Assembly (NCBI RefSeq): GCF_003725735.1
Contig: NZ_RJTM01000116.1
Span: 19,969-83,968, forward strand
Length of the DNA: 64,000 nucleotides
Source of the DNA: Sinomicrobium pectinilyticum
GTDB taxonomy: Bacteria; Bacteroidota; Bacteroidia; Flavobacteriales; Flavobacteriaceae
Direction of reading: 5' to 3'
Of the stretch, positions 54,187 through 63,832 are shown piece by piece. The stretch's first letter is position 1, and every line of letters begins with the position of its first letter. Under the pieces are notes generated by a model that saw only the letters and a program-made list of their open reading frames with translations, was not told the origin of the DNA and made no database searches. A program made the position numbers and the translations under genes.

Positions 54187-55383
54187 ATGAAAACCAGACA
54201 GCTCATATCTTTATTCTACTGTTATCTGGCAATCCTGTGTTCCCTCTCTGCCTGCGGGCAGGACAGCGCGGACCCGGAAACAGATGATCCGATAGACCAG
54301 ACGGACGATGACCCTGTTACTCCTCCCGGAGGAGAAGAAGACGGAAAGACCCTTGTCTACGAAGAAGGCACCGATGGTTACCAGGTATTCCGCATCCCGG
54401 CTATCGTAAAAACCACAGCAGGCACATTGCTTGCTTTTGCGGAGGCCAGAAAATTGAAAAGTAACGGGGATTCCGGCGACATCGATCTCGTCGTGAAATC
54501 TTCATCCGACAATGGAAAAACCTGGAGTGACATGCAAATGATATGGGACGACGGGCTCAATACCTGTGGTAATCCTGTCCCTATCGTTGATACGGAAACA
54601 GGCAGAATACATCTCTTAATGACATGGAACCACGGTGATGACGATTGGGGCGAACTCACTTCGGCTACCGGAAAAGATACCCGGAGAGTATACTACAGCT
54701 GGTCCGACAACGATGGTCAAAACTGGACTTCACCGGAAGAGATCACATCATCGGTTAAAGATGATACCTGGGACTGGTACGGTACAGGACCAGTTCATGG
54801 TATTCAGCTTCAGAAAGGAGAATACAAGGGCAGATTGATTTCTCCGAATTATTTTACCGTGCGCAGAAACGGAAAAGCGGAGAGTTATTCCCATGTGATT
54901 TATTCCGATGACCACGGTGTCACGTGGAAATCCGGCAATCCCGCTCCGAAGGCACAATCCGGTGAATGTACTGTCGCCGAAATGGAGAACGGGGAACTCA
55001 TGCTGAATATCAGGACAAGTGCCGCAAATGCCAGAAGAATTAGCACAAGTGACGATGGCGGACAGACATGGACCGATCCGCAGACCGTATATGCCCTGAC
55101 CGACCCGCATTGCCAGGGAAGTATGGTTACATCGGACACTACCCCCTACAGGCTGTTTTTTGCTAATGCGGCAAGCACGGAAAGAGTGAACATGACACTG
55201 AAAATGAGTGAAGATAACGGAGCGTCATGGCCAAAACAAAAGATCATCCATCCCGGTCCCTCTGCTTATTCCGATCTGGTAATCATATCTGAATCCGAAA
55301 TAGGGATCCTGTACGAAGGAGGTGAAGGAAGGCCCTATGAAAGTATCGTCTTTGAAACTGTTCCCCTAACCGAACTCAAATAA
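54187..55383 (+). CDS. nanH: Exo-alpha-sialidase (GH33), lipoprotein
   Basis: From the ATG at 54187 the 398-residue protein has a lipoprotein signal (LSAC), an acidic linker, and a six-bladed GH33 sialidase domain. The FRIP motif, the acid/base Asp in SGDIDLVVKSS, the Glu in SGECTVAEMENG, the nucleophile Tyr in PSAYSDLV and ILYEGGE are all visible. Five Asp boxes (S-x-D-x-G-x-x-W type, for example SSDNGKTW and SDDGGQTW) mark the blades. It releases terminal sialic acid from glycans. An ATG at 54160 overlapping the SusD stop is also possible. Confidence 0.94.
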   Translation: MKTRQLISLFYCYLAILCSLSACGQDSADPETDDPIDQTDDDPVTPPGGEEDGKTLVYEEGTDGYQVFRIPAIVKTTAGTLLAFAEARKLKSNGDSGDIDLVVKSSSDNGKTWSDMQMIWDDGLNTCGNPVPIVDTETGRIHLLMTWNHGDDDWGELTSATGKDTRRVYYSWSDNDGQNWTSPEEITSSVKDDTWDWYGTGPVHGIQLQKGEYKGRLISPNYFTVRRNGKAESYSHVIYSDDHGVTWKSGNPAPKAQSGECTVAEMENGELMLNIRTSAANARRISTSDDGGQTWTDPQTVYALTDPHCQGSMVTSDTTPYRLFFANAASTERVNMTLKMSEDNGASWPKQKIIHPGPSAYSDLVIISESEIGILYEGGEGRPYESIVFETVPLTELK

Positions 55384-55391
55384 AGAAGAAC

Positions 55392-56894
55392 ATGAAAACA
55401 CCACCAGCCTTATGGTTATTACTCACAGGCATCTGCATGTTTACGGCATGTAATGATGATGATCAAATGCCCCTGCAGGCCGCTTTCGAAACAACTGGCA
55501 CAACAATAGCGGCCGGAGACAGTATAGTTTTCACCGACAAATCTTCCGGCGGACCGGCAATGTGGAACTGGACTTTTGAAGGAGGGATACCTTCCGAATC
55601 CGTATTGTCAGGTCCGACAATAGTCTATGACCGGCCGGGCACATATACTGTGTCGCTAAAAATCGCTAACAGTAAGGACAGCAACACAACAGAAAAGGAG
55701 AATTTCATTACCGTAACCTATGGTAGCCTTGTACCCGATTTTGATGCGGACAAAACAACCATACTCGCATCGCAACAAGTGAAATTCACCGATAAATCGG
55801 GGGGAATTGCCGAAACCTGGAAATGGGAATTTAAGAATGAGAATGGCACTACAGTGACTGCAACCGAGCAGCATCCGGTAGTAACATTTATGGAAATGGG
55901 AATATACAATGCAAAACTGGTTGTTTCCAATCCGGAGACCTCTGAAGTCCTTATAAAAGAAGACTATATTACGGTTCTGGACCCCAATAGTATTGAGGCA
56001 GATTTTACGGCGGACAGTTATGGTACATATTCCGGTGGCCAGGTTGCCTTTGAGGACCGCTCTGCAGGTTTGGCCACTTCATGGTCATGGACTTTTGAAG
56101 GAGGTACTCCATCCGTATCTTCGGAACAAAACCCCACAATTACCTACGCTGTACCTGGGAAATATAGAGTTACCCTGACGGCATCCAACGAAAAAAATAC
56201 GTCAACCCTGGAAAAGGAAGAATATATAATTGTTATTCCAGGAGAAAACCTCGCTGCCTACTATCCTTATGACGGTAATCCCTCCGATGCCGGGCCAAAT
56301 CATTTAGTTGTGGAAAATACCGGTGGTGTAACTTTTGACGGAGCCGACAGAAAATCCGGGAATGCAGCTGTGTTCGGTGGTTCGGGTGCACTTATTATCC
56401 CGGACCATCCGGCATTAAACTTCGGGACATCCGATTTTTCCGTTGCCGTCTGGATCAAAACAACAGATAATTCAAAAATGATGGTATGGCAGGAAAGCGG
56501 GGCTAACGGCTCCAGGGACAATCAGACCTGGTTACGCATAGGAGATAATCTGACCGACAGGCTCGCTCGTTTTGCCGTCGAAGATTCCGGGGGAGGTTCC
56601 ATTCAGAATGCAGGATTAAACGAGATCCCCGGAGGGCTCGCAGATGGCGGGTGGCACCATGTAGTTTGTGTCCGAAAAGGACTTTCTTCCAGCATTTATG
56701 TGGACGGTATGCTTGCCGTACAAGGAAATGCCCCTGTTGTCAAGGAAGTATCCAATGAACAAAACTTCAAAATAGGTGCACAAGAAGGAGGTATAGGGGA
56801 ATATAAAACATTCTTCAAAGGAATGCTTGATGAACTGATAATATACAACAAGGCCCTTACCGATGAAGAAATAACATTTTTATCTCAATTATAA
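55392..56894 (+). CDS. PKD-repeat and LamG-like lipoprotein
   Basis: The 500-residue protein has a lipoprotein signal FTAC followed by NDDD, an acidic run suited to surface export. Then come three PKD domains (about residues 28-110, 113-195 and 200-282, each with WxWxFEGG or WKWEF and a YTVSL, YNAKL or YRVTL strand) and a C-terminal LamG/concanavalin-like domain (about 290-500) with FSVAVWIKT and DGGWHHVVCVRKG. No catalytic residues are evident. Its position next to the sialidase suggests a surface glycan-binding role like SusE/SusF, but this is inference. Confidence 0.8.
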   Translation: MKTPPALWLLLTGICMFTACNDDDQMPLQAAFETTGTTIAAGDSIVFTDKSSGGPAMWNWTFEGGIPSESVLSGPTIVYDRPGTYTVSLKIANSKDSNTTEKENFITVTYGSLVPDFDADKTTILASQQVKFTDKSGGIAETWKWEFKNENGTTVTATEQHPVVTFMEMGIYNAKLVVSNPETSEVLIKEDYITVLDPNSIEADFTADSYGTYSGGQVAFEDRSAGLATSWSWTFEGGTPSVSSEQNPTITYAVPGKYRVTLTASNEKNTSTLEKEEYIIVIPGENLAAYYPYDGNPSDAGPNHLVVENTGGVTFDGADRKSGNAAVFGGSGALIIPDHPALNFGTSDFSVAVWIKTTDNSKMMVWQESGANGSRDNQTWLRIGDNLTDRLARFAVEDSGGGSIQNAGLNEIPGGLADGGWHHVVCVRKGLSSSIYVDGMLAVQGNAPVVKEVSNEQNFKIGAQEGGIGEYKTFFKGMLDELIIYNKALTDEEITFLSQL

Positions 56895-57029
56895 CACAAA
56901 ATCAATAGCCAATGATCGCCAGAATAAGACCTGTTTAAAACGGATCGCGGAAGCCTTTCTGAAAAATGAAGAAAGTCAATACAAATCAATTGTTTTCACA
57001 GTGCATTAAGTTTAGTTAACGGATTTTCG

Positions 57030-57049
57030 GAACGGGGCGGTCCCCGTTC
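57030..57049 (+). terminator. Hairpin before nanA
   Basis: GAACGGGG-CGGT-CCCCGTTC is a perfect 8-bp hairpin followed by TGATTTT. It may partly stop or process the upstream SusCD-sialidase transcript before the catabolic genes. Confidence 0.7.
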
Positions 57050-57102
57050 TGATTTTCCAGCACATATCAACTAAAAAAACAGACATAAGCCAATACAATT
57101 TC

Positions 57103-58038
57103 ATGAAATATAAAAAGACAAATTTCAATGGGTTAATAGCCGCCGGTTTTAGCCCGTTTCACAAAAACGGTTCCGTTAACACCAAGGTTATATCCCCTTT
57201 CGTCAATTACCTGATCGAGAACGGGATCAGGGGATTTTACCTGATGGGAAGTACCGGGGAAGGATTATTGTTGAAAGTATCCGACAGGATTAAGATTACC
57301 GAGACCTATATAGAGGCCATAGACGGAAGGGTCCCGGTAATTGTCAATGTAAGCCATAACAGCTATGCCATCAGCAACGAACTGACAAAACACGCCGTAG
57401 AGGCCGGGGCCGACGGAGTATCGGCCACCCTGCAGTCTTATTATCCTATTACCAGCCTGGACCAGCTGATCTGCGGTATCGAAAAAATAGCCGGTTGTCA
57501 GGATAGCATCCCCTTTATGTATTATCATATCCCCGGAAAGACCGGGCTACACTTTAAAATGCATCTCTTACTGGACAAACTGGGTGACCGTCTGCCTCAG
57601 CTGGGCGGAATAAAATTCACCTCACCCGCCCTCAATGACTTTATGTTGTGTAGCCGGTTGTACGGGGACAGGTACCAGATGCTCTTCGGGGTAGATGAGC
57701 TATTTCTGCCGGCTTTAGCCATGGGAGCAGATACTTTTATCGGCAGTACGTACAATTTCATGCCTTCGATCTACCAGACAATCATCAGAGACTACCAGAA
57801 TGGAAATCGACAGGATGCTAATAAAAATTATTTTAGAATAACACAGATTATAGATACCTTTCTGCAATATGACGGCCTGGCCGCCCAAAAAGCCATCATG
57901 AAAATGATAGGGCATGATTTCGGAGAAACGAAATCGCCCGTTCTGCCCCTTTCTTCAAAAAATTATGACCAATTATATTCCGAACTTGACCAACTGGGCT
58001 TTTTCAACGAATTGAAAACCAACCCCGATAAACAATAA
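57103..58038 (+). CDS. nanA: N-acetylneuraminate lyase
   Basis: The 311-residue TIM barrel belongs to the DHDPS/NAL family. GSTGEG near residue 49 is the carboxylate loop, Tyr141 in FMYYHIPG and Lys171 in GGIKFTSP are the catalytic Tyr and Schiff-base Lys. It cleaves N-acetylneuraminate to N-acetylmannosamine and pyruvate in the cytosol. The neighbours, two sialidases and a sialic-acid-type transporter, choose NAL over other family members. It is separated from the next gene by only three bases. Confidence 0.95.
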   Translation: MKYKKTNFNGLIAAGFSPFHKNGSVNTKVISPFVNYLIENGIRGFYLMGSTGEGLLLKVSDRIKITETYIEAIDGRVPVIVNVSHNSYAISNELTKHAVEAGADGVSATLQSYYPITSLDQLICGIEKIAGCQDSIPFMYYHIPGKTGLHFKMHLLLDKLGDRLPQLGGIKFTSPALNDFMLCSRLYGDRYQMLFGVDELFLPALAMGADTFIGSTYNFMPSIYQTIIRDYQNGNRQDANKNYFRITQIIDTFLQYDGLAAQKAIMKMIGHDFGETKSPVLPLSSKNYDQLYSELDQLGFFNELKTNPDKQ

Positions 58039-58041
58039 TCT

Positions 58042-60663
58042 ATGTTTTTTATTAAGCGATTATTTTTATACGTTTTTTTACTGATGCTGACTTTTTCCCT
58101 TTCTCTCGGCGCCCAGCAAAAAAATAGTGATCAGGTTGTGGTGAACTTCCTTCCGGAATTACCAGGTATAGCCAAACCGCAACCCGGGTATGCGGGCATG
58201 ATGGGTGGTACACACAACAATGTTATTATTGCTGCGGGAGGAGCTAATTTTCCGGATGCACCACCGTGGAAAGGCGGAGAAAAAGTTTGGAGCAAGGATA
58301 TTTATGTTTTTAAAGATAGTACCTGGAGGTTATCCCCGATACGCTTACCTTCTCCTTTAGCTTATGGGGCATCCGTAAACATACCCAACGGCATCCTTTG
58401 TATCGGGGGAAACCACAAAAACGGAATTAGCGACCAGGTCTTTTTATTACAATACGATAATGGTATTAAAATAAAATCCTGTCCTCCCCTTCCCCGACCC
58501 TTATGTTATTTGTCCGCAGTACTCGCCGGAGAGTATGTTTATGCCATAGGTGGCAAAGACAACGATCGTGCTTATAATACGGTATACCGATGGAAATACA
58601 ACACAAACCAGGCCTGGGAACAGATGGACAATTTTCCGGGTTCTCCCAGAAGTCTGCATTGCAGCGTCGTACAGGAAACACAAAACGGCAAACAGATACT
58701 GGTGATCGGCGGACGGAATGTTGTTCGCGGAAAACCGACACAATTGTTACAAACTTACCTGAGTTATGATCCGGACAACAATGTATGGAGCCCGGAAAAA
58801 AATATATGTGTCAATGGCACATCAAGGACTATTATGGGGGGAACGGCCATGCCCGCAGGAAATATGCACATCTTAATGCTCGGAGGTTCGGACGGAAAAT
58901 ATTTCGCTCTGTTGGAACAACTGGATAAGAGTATTCAGGAACTTCCTCCCTCCTCTCCGAAAAGACAAAAAAACATCCGGCACCGGGACAGTATTCTGGA
59001 AAACCACCCCGGTTTCGGCGATCAGATAGTAGCGCTGAATACGATTACGGGAAAATGGTCTGTACGGGATACCCTGCCACAACCTTTGCCCGTAACAACG
59101 CTGGGGTTTTCTAAGGAAGACCATTTTTATATTGTCTCCGGGGAAGCATCTCCGGGAATCCGGACTCCGGAGGTAATACGATTGAGCCTCTCACGCAAAC
59201 CGGTGTCATTCGGGCTGGCAAATTATATTATTATTGCGCTCTATCTTCTTGTTATGGCCGGTATAGGAATTTATTTTTCACGAAAACAACATTCCACCTC
59301 CGATTATTTCAAGGGAGGCGGACGCATCCCCTGGTGGGCAGCGGGGATCAGTGTATTCGGCACCTTGCTCAGTGCATTGACTTTCATGGCTATCCCTGCA
59401 AAAACCTTTCTGACGGACTGGTCGTATTTCCTGATCAATATCATGATGATCTGCATGGCTCCTTTCATCGCCAGATGGTTTATCCCCTATTTCAATAAAC
59501 TCAACATCACCACAGCCTACGAATTCCTGGAGAACCGTTTCAATTATACGGCCAGGGCTATCGGCAGCCTGTCCTTTTTATTATTCCAGCTGGGGCGTAT
59601 CGGGATTATTTTGCTGTTGCCCTCGCTCGCTATTTCCATTGTTACCGGAATTCCTGTAGAAACAAGTGTAATTATTATGGGGGTCATATGCATTTTTTAT
59701 ACTGCATATGGCGGAATAGAAGCCGTAATCTGGACGGATGTACTGCAGGTAGTTATTTTGCTGGGCGGTGCATTTTTATCCATCGCCTGGATATTTCTAC
59801 ATACGGACCTTGGCCCACAGGAAATGTTTTCCCTGGCGGAGAACAGGGAAAAACTCCGGTTAACTTCCTGGGACTTGAGCTTGAGCAAGCCAACGTTCTG
59901 GGTGGTGGTATTGGGAGGCTTGGGATCTGCACTAATTACACAAGGAACAGACCAGACTGTGGTTCAGCGTTACCTTACCAGTGCTACCGTAAAAGATGCC
60001 AAACGCACCTTGTATACCAATGCCGTTATGACCTTGCCCGCTACTGTTATCTTTTTCAGTATCGGGACACTGCTCTATGTTTTTTACTCCCTGAAACCCG
60101 AAAAATTACCTCTGGAACTGTCTAACGGCGATTCTATATTTCCCTGGTATATCGTCCATGAACTCCCTGCAGGGGTTTCAGGTTTGCTGATAGCCGCCGT
60201 TTTTTCGGCCGCCATGTCCAGTATCAGCAGTAGTTTAAATTCGACTGCAACCGTGTTGTGCAATGACTTTTACAAACGTTTTGCCCCGGGCACTGCCGAT
60301 AGAAAGCTTTTAAAGATAGCCCGTGCGGGGACTGTTATCATCGGAACTTCAGGCCTTCTACTGGCCCTCTGGATGGCTAATGCCAATATAAAATCACTCT
60401 GGGACCAGTTCTTTAAATTCATCGGGTTCCTTACGGGCGGACTGGGTGGTATGTTCCTCCTGGGGATTTTGACCAGAAAAGCCAATGCTACCGGTACACT
60501 TGCCGGAGTATTACTCAGCGTCATCACTACCTGGTTTATAAGCCTGCATACCAATATCCACTTTCTGATGTTCTCCTTTATCGGAGTAGTTACCTGTTGT
60601 ATATCCGGATATTTATTCAGTTTGGTATTGGGGAAATCCCCGGAAGGAAAACCGAAAATTTAA
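58042..60663 (+). CDS. Permuted sialic acid mutarotase fused to sodium:solute symporter
   Basis: The 873-residue protein starts with a signal peptide, then has a Kelch-type propeller (about residues 30-380) with repeated IxxxGG motifs that resembles the cyclically permuted form of the YjhT/NanM mutarotase. It is followed by a sodium:solute symporter domain with about thirteen to fourteen helices from residue 393, beginning LANYIIIALYLLVMAGIGIYFS and including YGGIEAVIWTDVLQ. NanM speeds conversion of alpha- to beta-sialic acid. A fused enzyme would present the right anomer directly to the transporter. It overlaps the NanA operon with a three-base gap. Confidence 0.93.
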   Translation: MFFIKRLFLYVFLLMLTFSLSLGAQQKNSDQVVVNFLPELPGIAKPQPGYAGMMGGTHNNVIIAAGGANFPDAPPWKGGEKVWSKDIYVFKDSTWRLSPIRLPSPLAYGASVNIPNGILCIGGNHKNGISDQVFLLQYDNGIKIKSCPPLPRPLCYLSAVLAGEYVYAIGGKDNDRAYNTVYRWKYNTNQAWEQMDNFPGSPRSLHCSVVQETQNGKQILVIGGRNVVRGKPTQLLQTYLSYDPDNNVWSPEKNICVNGTSRTIMGGTAMPAGNMHILMLGGSDGKYFALLEQLDKSIQELPPSSPKRQKNIRHRDSILENHPGFGDQIVALNTITGKWSVRDTLPQPLPVTTLGFSKEDHFYIVSGEASPGIRTPEVIRLSLSRKPVSFGLANYIIIALYLLVMAGIGIYFSRKQHSTSDYFKGGGRIPWWAAGISVFGTLLSALTFMAIPAKTFLTDWSYFLINIMMICMAPFIARWFIPYFNKLNITTAYEFLENRFNYTARAIGSLSFLLFQLGRIGIILLLPSLAISIVTGIPVETSVIIMGVICIFYTAYGGIEAVIWTDVLQVVILLGGAFLSIAWIFLHTDLGPQEMFSLAENREKLRLTSWDLSLSKPTFWVVVLGGLGSALITQGTDQTVVQRYLTSATVKDAKRTLYTNAVMTLPATVIFFSIGTLLYVFYSLKPEKLPLELSNGDSIFPWYIVHELPAGVSGLLIAAVFSAAMSSISSSLNSTATVLCNDFYKRFAPGTADRKLLKIARAGTVIIGTSGLLLALWMANANIKSLWDQFFKFIGFLTGGLGGMFLLGILTRKANATGTLAGVLLSVITTWFISLHTNIHFLMFSFIGVVTCCISGYLFSLVLGKSPEGKPKI

Positions 60664-60674
60664 TACGTAATCAT

Positions 60675-62123
60675 ATGGTATACAAAATATCTCTTGCTTT
60701 AACACTTCTGAGTATATGCCTGTTATCGTGCAATGATAAAAGAGGCAAAATTGATGATAAACCCAATGTTTTGTTTATTGCCATTGATGATATGAATGGC
60801 AATATCAATCTCCTGGATACTACCTATCACATCCGTACACCCAATCTGGAAAGGATAGCCGAACGGGGTATTCTTTTCACGAACGCTTTTTGTAATTCCC
60901 CGGCATGCAACCCTTCGAGAGCTTCCATATTAAGCGGGCTCTATCCTTCCTCTACGGGAATATACGGTAACCAGACCGACTGGAGGGCAGCCATTCCCCA
61001 TGCTATTACCCTTCCCGAATATTTTAAACAAAACGGGTACCGGGTTATCGGGGCCGGAAAAATTTATCATCATCAAATGAACCATGCCTTCCATGATGAT
61101 GACGCTTTTGATGAATTTTTAAAACTTCCTCCCTACCCGGACGAGCCTCCACCGGAAAAACTAAATGGGCTGCCGGTATGGATAGGCGGGGACAGAGATG
61201 GTACCCCCACGAGCATTCCCTTTGACTGGGGTGCTAGGGTCTATGATAAGGACCATCAACACCCGGATATACGGTCCGTGGACTGGTTAATTAAAAAACT
61301 GGACTCCGTTGAACCTCCTTTTTTTATGGGTGCGGGTATTTTCAGGCCACATATGCCCACCTATGTCCCGCAGGAATATTTTGATATGTATCCCATAGAT
61401 AGCCTGGTCCTTCCCAAGCTTCGTAAAGATGATCTCGAAGACCTTCCGAAAGGGGCCCTGGAAATTCTGGAAAAAGGCAAACCTTTTATCTACAACACGA
61501 TCAGAAGGGGAAGTCCCGACGGAAAAAACAAATACAAGGAAGCATTACAGGCTTACTACGCATCCTGTACTTTTGCCGATGCCCAGATAGGCAGATTGCT
61601 CAATGCCCTGAATAAGAGTAAACACGCAGAAAACACGATCGTTGTGATCTGGTCCGATCACGGGTATCATCTCGGGGAAAAACAACATTGGGAAAAATTT
61701 GTTCTATGGGATAAGGCCGCCCGTATTCCGATGATTATCGCCGGGCCGGGTATAAGAAAAGGTGGCCGGGTAAGCATTCCCGTGAGTCTAATTGATATCT
61801 ACCCTACCCTTAATGAACTTTCGGGACTGCCTGAAAAGAATGACCTGGAAGGTAACAGTCTCGTAAAACTTATGAACGGAGAAAAAACGGACCATCCCCC
61901 TGTTCGTCTCACATACGGTTATAAAAACCATGCTGTAAGAAGTCAACAATGGAAATACATCCGGTATCACGACGGAACCGAAGAATTATATAACATTAAA
62001 GAGGACCCGCACGAGTGGGAAAACCTGGCGGAAATCTCTTCATACGATAGGATTAAGGACAGCCTCACACACTATCTGCCAACCCGTAATAAATTGCCCG
62101 TACCGGATATTGTTATACCATAA
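60675..62123 (+). CDS. Sulfatase (S1 family), lipoprotein
   Basis: The 482-residue protein has a lipoprotein signal LLSC, the metal-binding Asp pair Asp38-Asp39 in FIAIDDMN, and the sulfatase signature C78-N-P80-S-R82, whose Cys must be converted to formylglycine. WSDHGYHLGEKQHW is a further metal/catalytic segment. It resembles iduronate-2-sulfatase-like S1 enzymes. The maturase (anSME) is not in the window. In this locus it probably removes sulfate that blocks sialidase or other glycosidase action on mucin-like or algal glycans. The start at 60675 is preferred over an open upstream stretch inside the symporter gene. Confidence 0.92.
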   Translation: MVYKISLALTLLSICLLSCNDKRGKIDDKPNVLFIAIDDMNGNINLLDTTYHIRTPNLERIAERGILFTNAFCNSPACNPSRASILSGLYPSSTGIYGNQTDWRAAIPHAITLPEYFKQNGYRVIGAGKIYHHQMNHAFHDDDAFDEFLKLPPYPDEPPPEKLNGLPVWIGGDRDGTPTSIPFDWGARVYDKDHQHPDIRSVDWLIKKLDSVEPPFFMGAGIFRPHMPTYVPQEYFDMYPIDSLVLPKLRKDDLEDLPKGALEILEKGKPFIYNTIRRGSPDGKNKYKEALQAYYASCTFADAQIGRLLNALNKSKHAENTIVVIWSDHGYHLGEKQHWEKFVLWDKAARIPMIIAGPGIRKGGRVSIPVSLIDIYPTLNELSGLPEKNDLEGNSLVKLMNGEKTDHPPVRLTYGYKNHAVRSQQWKYIRYHDGTEELYNIKEDPHEWENLAEISSYDRIKDSLTHYLPTRNKLPVPDIVIP

Positions 62124-62170
62124 TATAAACCCGGCAGGTAACTTTCAGTCATCAAACAAAAACATAGAAA

Positions 62171-63832
62171 ATGAAATACAGACTCTTACATTTGTTACTT
62201 TTATACCTGGCCTTCTCCTCCTGTAAAGCAGTAAAAGAGGATATAAAGGTCCTGCAACACCGGTTTACGTACCCGATCCTGAAGTCCAAACCATACAATC
62301 ACGTGCTATTGCTGGAAATTCAAGACCGGGATTCCCTGACACCGACCCATCTGTCCGGCATAAGCATAGACCTTTCCGGAGAAACAATCCCGGACGATAT
62401 CGAAAGTATAACCGTATATGCCGTAGAAGGAAGAGATAAATTCATTACCCCGGACAGCCCGGTTTTCGCTACCTCCGGGAAAATCGCCTCGGTGGTGAAC
62501 CTCAAAGGTAATATGTTGCTGAAAAAGGGCGAAAATTTCTTTTGGGTTTCTGTAAAACTGAAAAATAAAGCGGATATTTCCCATACAATGACCATAACAT
62601 GCAACATGGTGAAAACAGACTCTGCAGAAATAAGACCGCAGCCTGTCCCTTCCGGGGAAACAAAAAAATTAAACCTGGGAGTAGCAGTAAGAAAGCACGG
62701 AGATAACGGGGTACACACATACCGTATTCCATCGCTCATAACAACTAATACCGGCACCTTAATTGCAGGGTATGATATGAGATATGAAAATTCAAGGGAT
62801 CTGCAGGGAAATATCGATATAGGGATCAGCCGAAGTACGGACGGGGGAAATACCTGGGGAGATCACAGGGTGGTCCTTGATCGTGATACATGGGGAGGGC
62901 TCCCGGAAAAATTTAATGGTGTAAGTGATGCCTCCCTGCTGGTAGATAAAAATACAGGGCAAATTTTTGTGGCCGGGCTGTGGATGCACGGAGTACTTAA
63001 CAAGAACGGGGCGTGGATAACCGGGCTTACGGAAACCAGCGATTCCTGGAATCATCAATGGAAGAATAAGGGATCTCAGCCCGGGTTCGGGGTAAAGGAA
63101 ACTTCACAGTTCCTCCTCTCCTCCAGTACGGACGACGGGCTCACCTGGAAAGCCCCTGTAAACCTTACCCAGATGTGTAAAAAAGAAGATTGGTGGCTAT
63201 GGGCACCCGCTCCCGGGAACGGTATTACTATGCACGATGGCACCCTGGTATTTCCCACCCAGGGGCGCGATGCCAACGGGCTTCCGTTCTCCAATATTAC
63301 CTACAGTACAGATGGCGGTAAGCACTGGCAAACCAGCAATCCTGCAAACCATAATACTACGGAATGTGCTGTAGTTCAACTCAGCGACGGTACATTAATG
63401 CTTAATATGAGGGACAACAGAAACAGAAAAGAAAAGGGGAAAGCCAACGGGAGGGCCGTTGCCATAACACAAGATATGGGGACTACCTGGACCACGCACT
63501 CTTCTTCACATGGGGCACTGATCGAACCCGTATGTATGGGCTCCCTGTACAAACATGAATACATGGACAAAGGAGAAAAAAAATCAATTCTGTTCTTTTC
63601 CAATCCCAATTCCAGGGAGAAACGAAATAATATGACAATCAAAGCAAGCCTGGACAATGGTAAAACATGGCCGGAAAAGTACTGGATATTACTGGATGAA
63701 GGTTCGGGAAGAGGATATTCCTCCCTTGCTTCCGTGGATAAAAATACGATTGGCATCCTGTATGAAGGGAGCCAGGCGGATATGACCTTTCAAACCGTTG
63801 ATATCACCTCTATTATGAACGATGTCAAATGA
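62171..63832 (+). CDS. Exo-alpha-sialidase (GH33) with N-terminal accessory domain, lipoprotein
   Basis: The 553-residue protein has a lipoprotein signal FSSC, an N-terminal beta-sandwich of the sialidase-associated type (about residues 30-165), and a GH33 domain. TYRIPSLITT, the acid/base Asp in GNIDIGISRS, TTECAVVQLSDG, the Tyr in GRGYSSLAS and ILYEGS are present. Asp boxes include STDGGNTW, STDDGLTW and SLDNGKTW. It resembles the Bacteroides NanH type and differs from the smaller sialidase upstream, which suggests different linkage or substrate preference. Confidence 0.94.
   Translation: MKYRLLHLLLLYLAFSSCKAVKEDIKVLQHRFTYPILKSKPYNHVLLLEIQDRDSLTPTHLSGISIDLSGETIPDDIESITVYAVEGRDKFITPDSPVFATSGKIASVVNLKGNMLLKKGENFFWVSVKLKNKADISHTMTITCNMVKTDSAEIRPQPVPSGETKKLNLGVAVRKHGDNGVHTYRIPSLITTNTGTLIAGYDMRYENSRDLQGNIDIGISRSTDGGNTWGDHRVVLDRDTWGGLPEKFNGVSDASLLVDKNTGQIFVAGLWMHGVLNKNGAWITGLTETSDSWNHQWKNKGSQPGFGVKETSQFLLSSSTDDGLTWKAPVNLTQMCKKEDWWLWAPAPGNGITMHDGTLVFPTQGRDANGLPFSNITYSTDGGKHWQTSNPANHNTTECAVVQLSDGTLMLNMRDNRNRKEKGKANGRAVAITQDMGTTWTTHSSSHGALIEPVCMGSLYKHEYMDKGEKKSILFFSNPNSREKRNNMTIKASLDNGKTWPEKYWILLDEGSGRGYSSLASVDKNTIGILYEGSQADMTFQTVDITSIMNDVK

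Noticed and set aside
60597..60674. Upstream start for the sulfatase
   Set aside because: It lies inside the end of the symporter gene and would bury the lipoprotein signal peptide.
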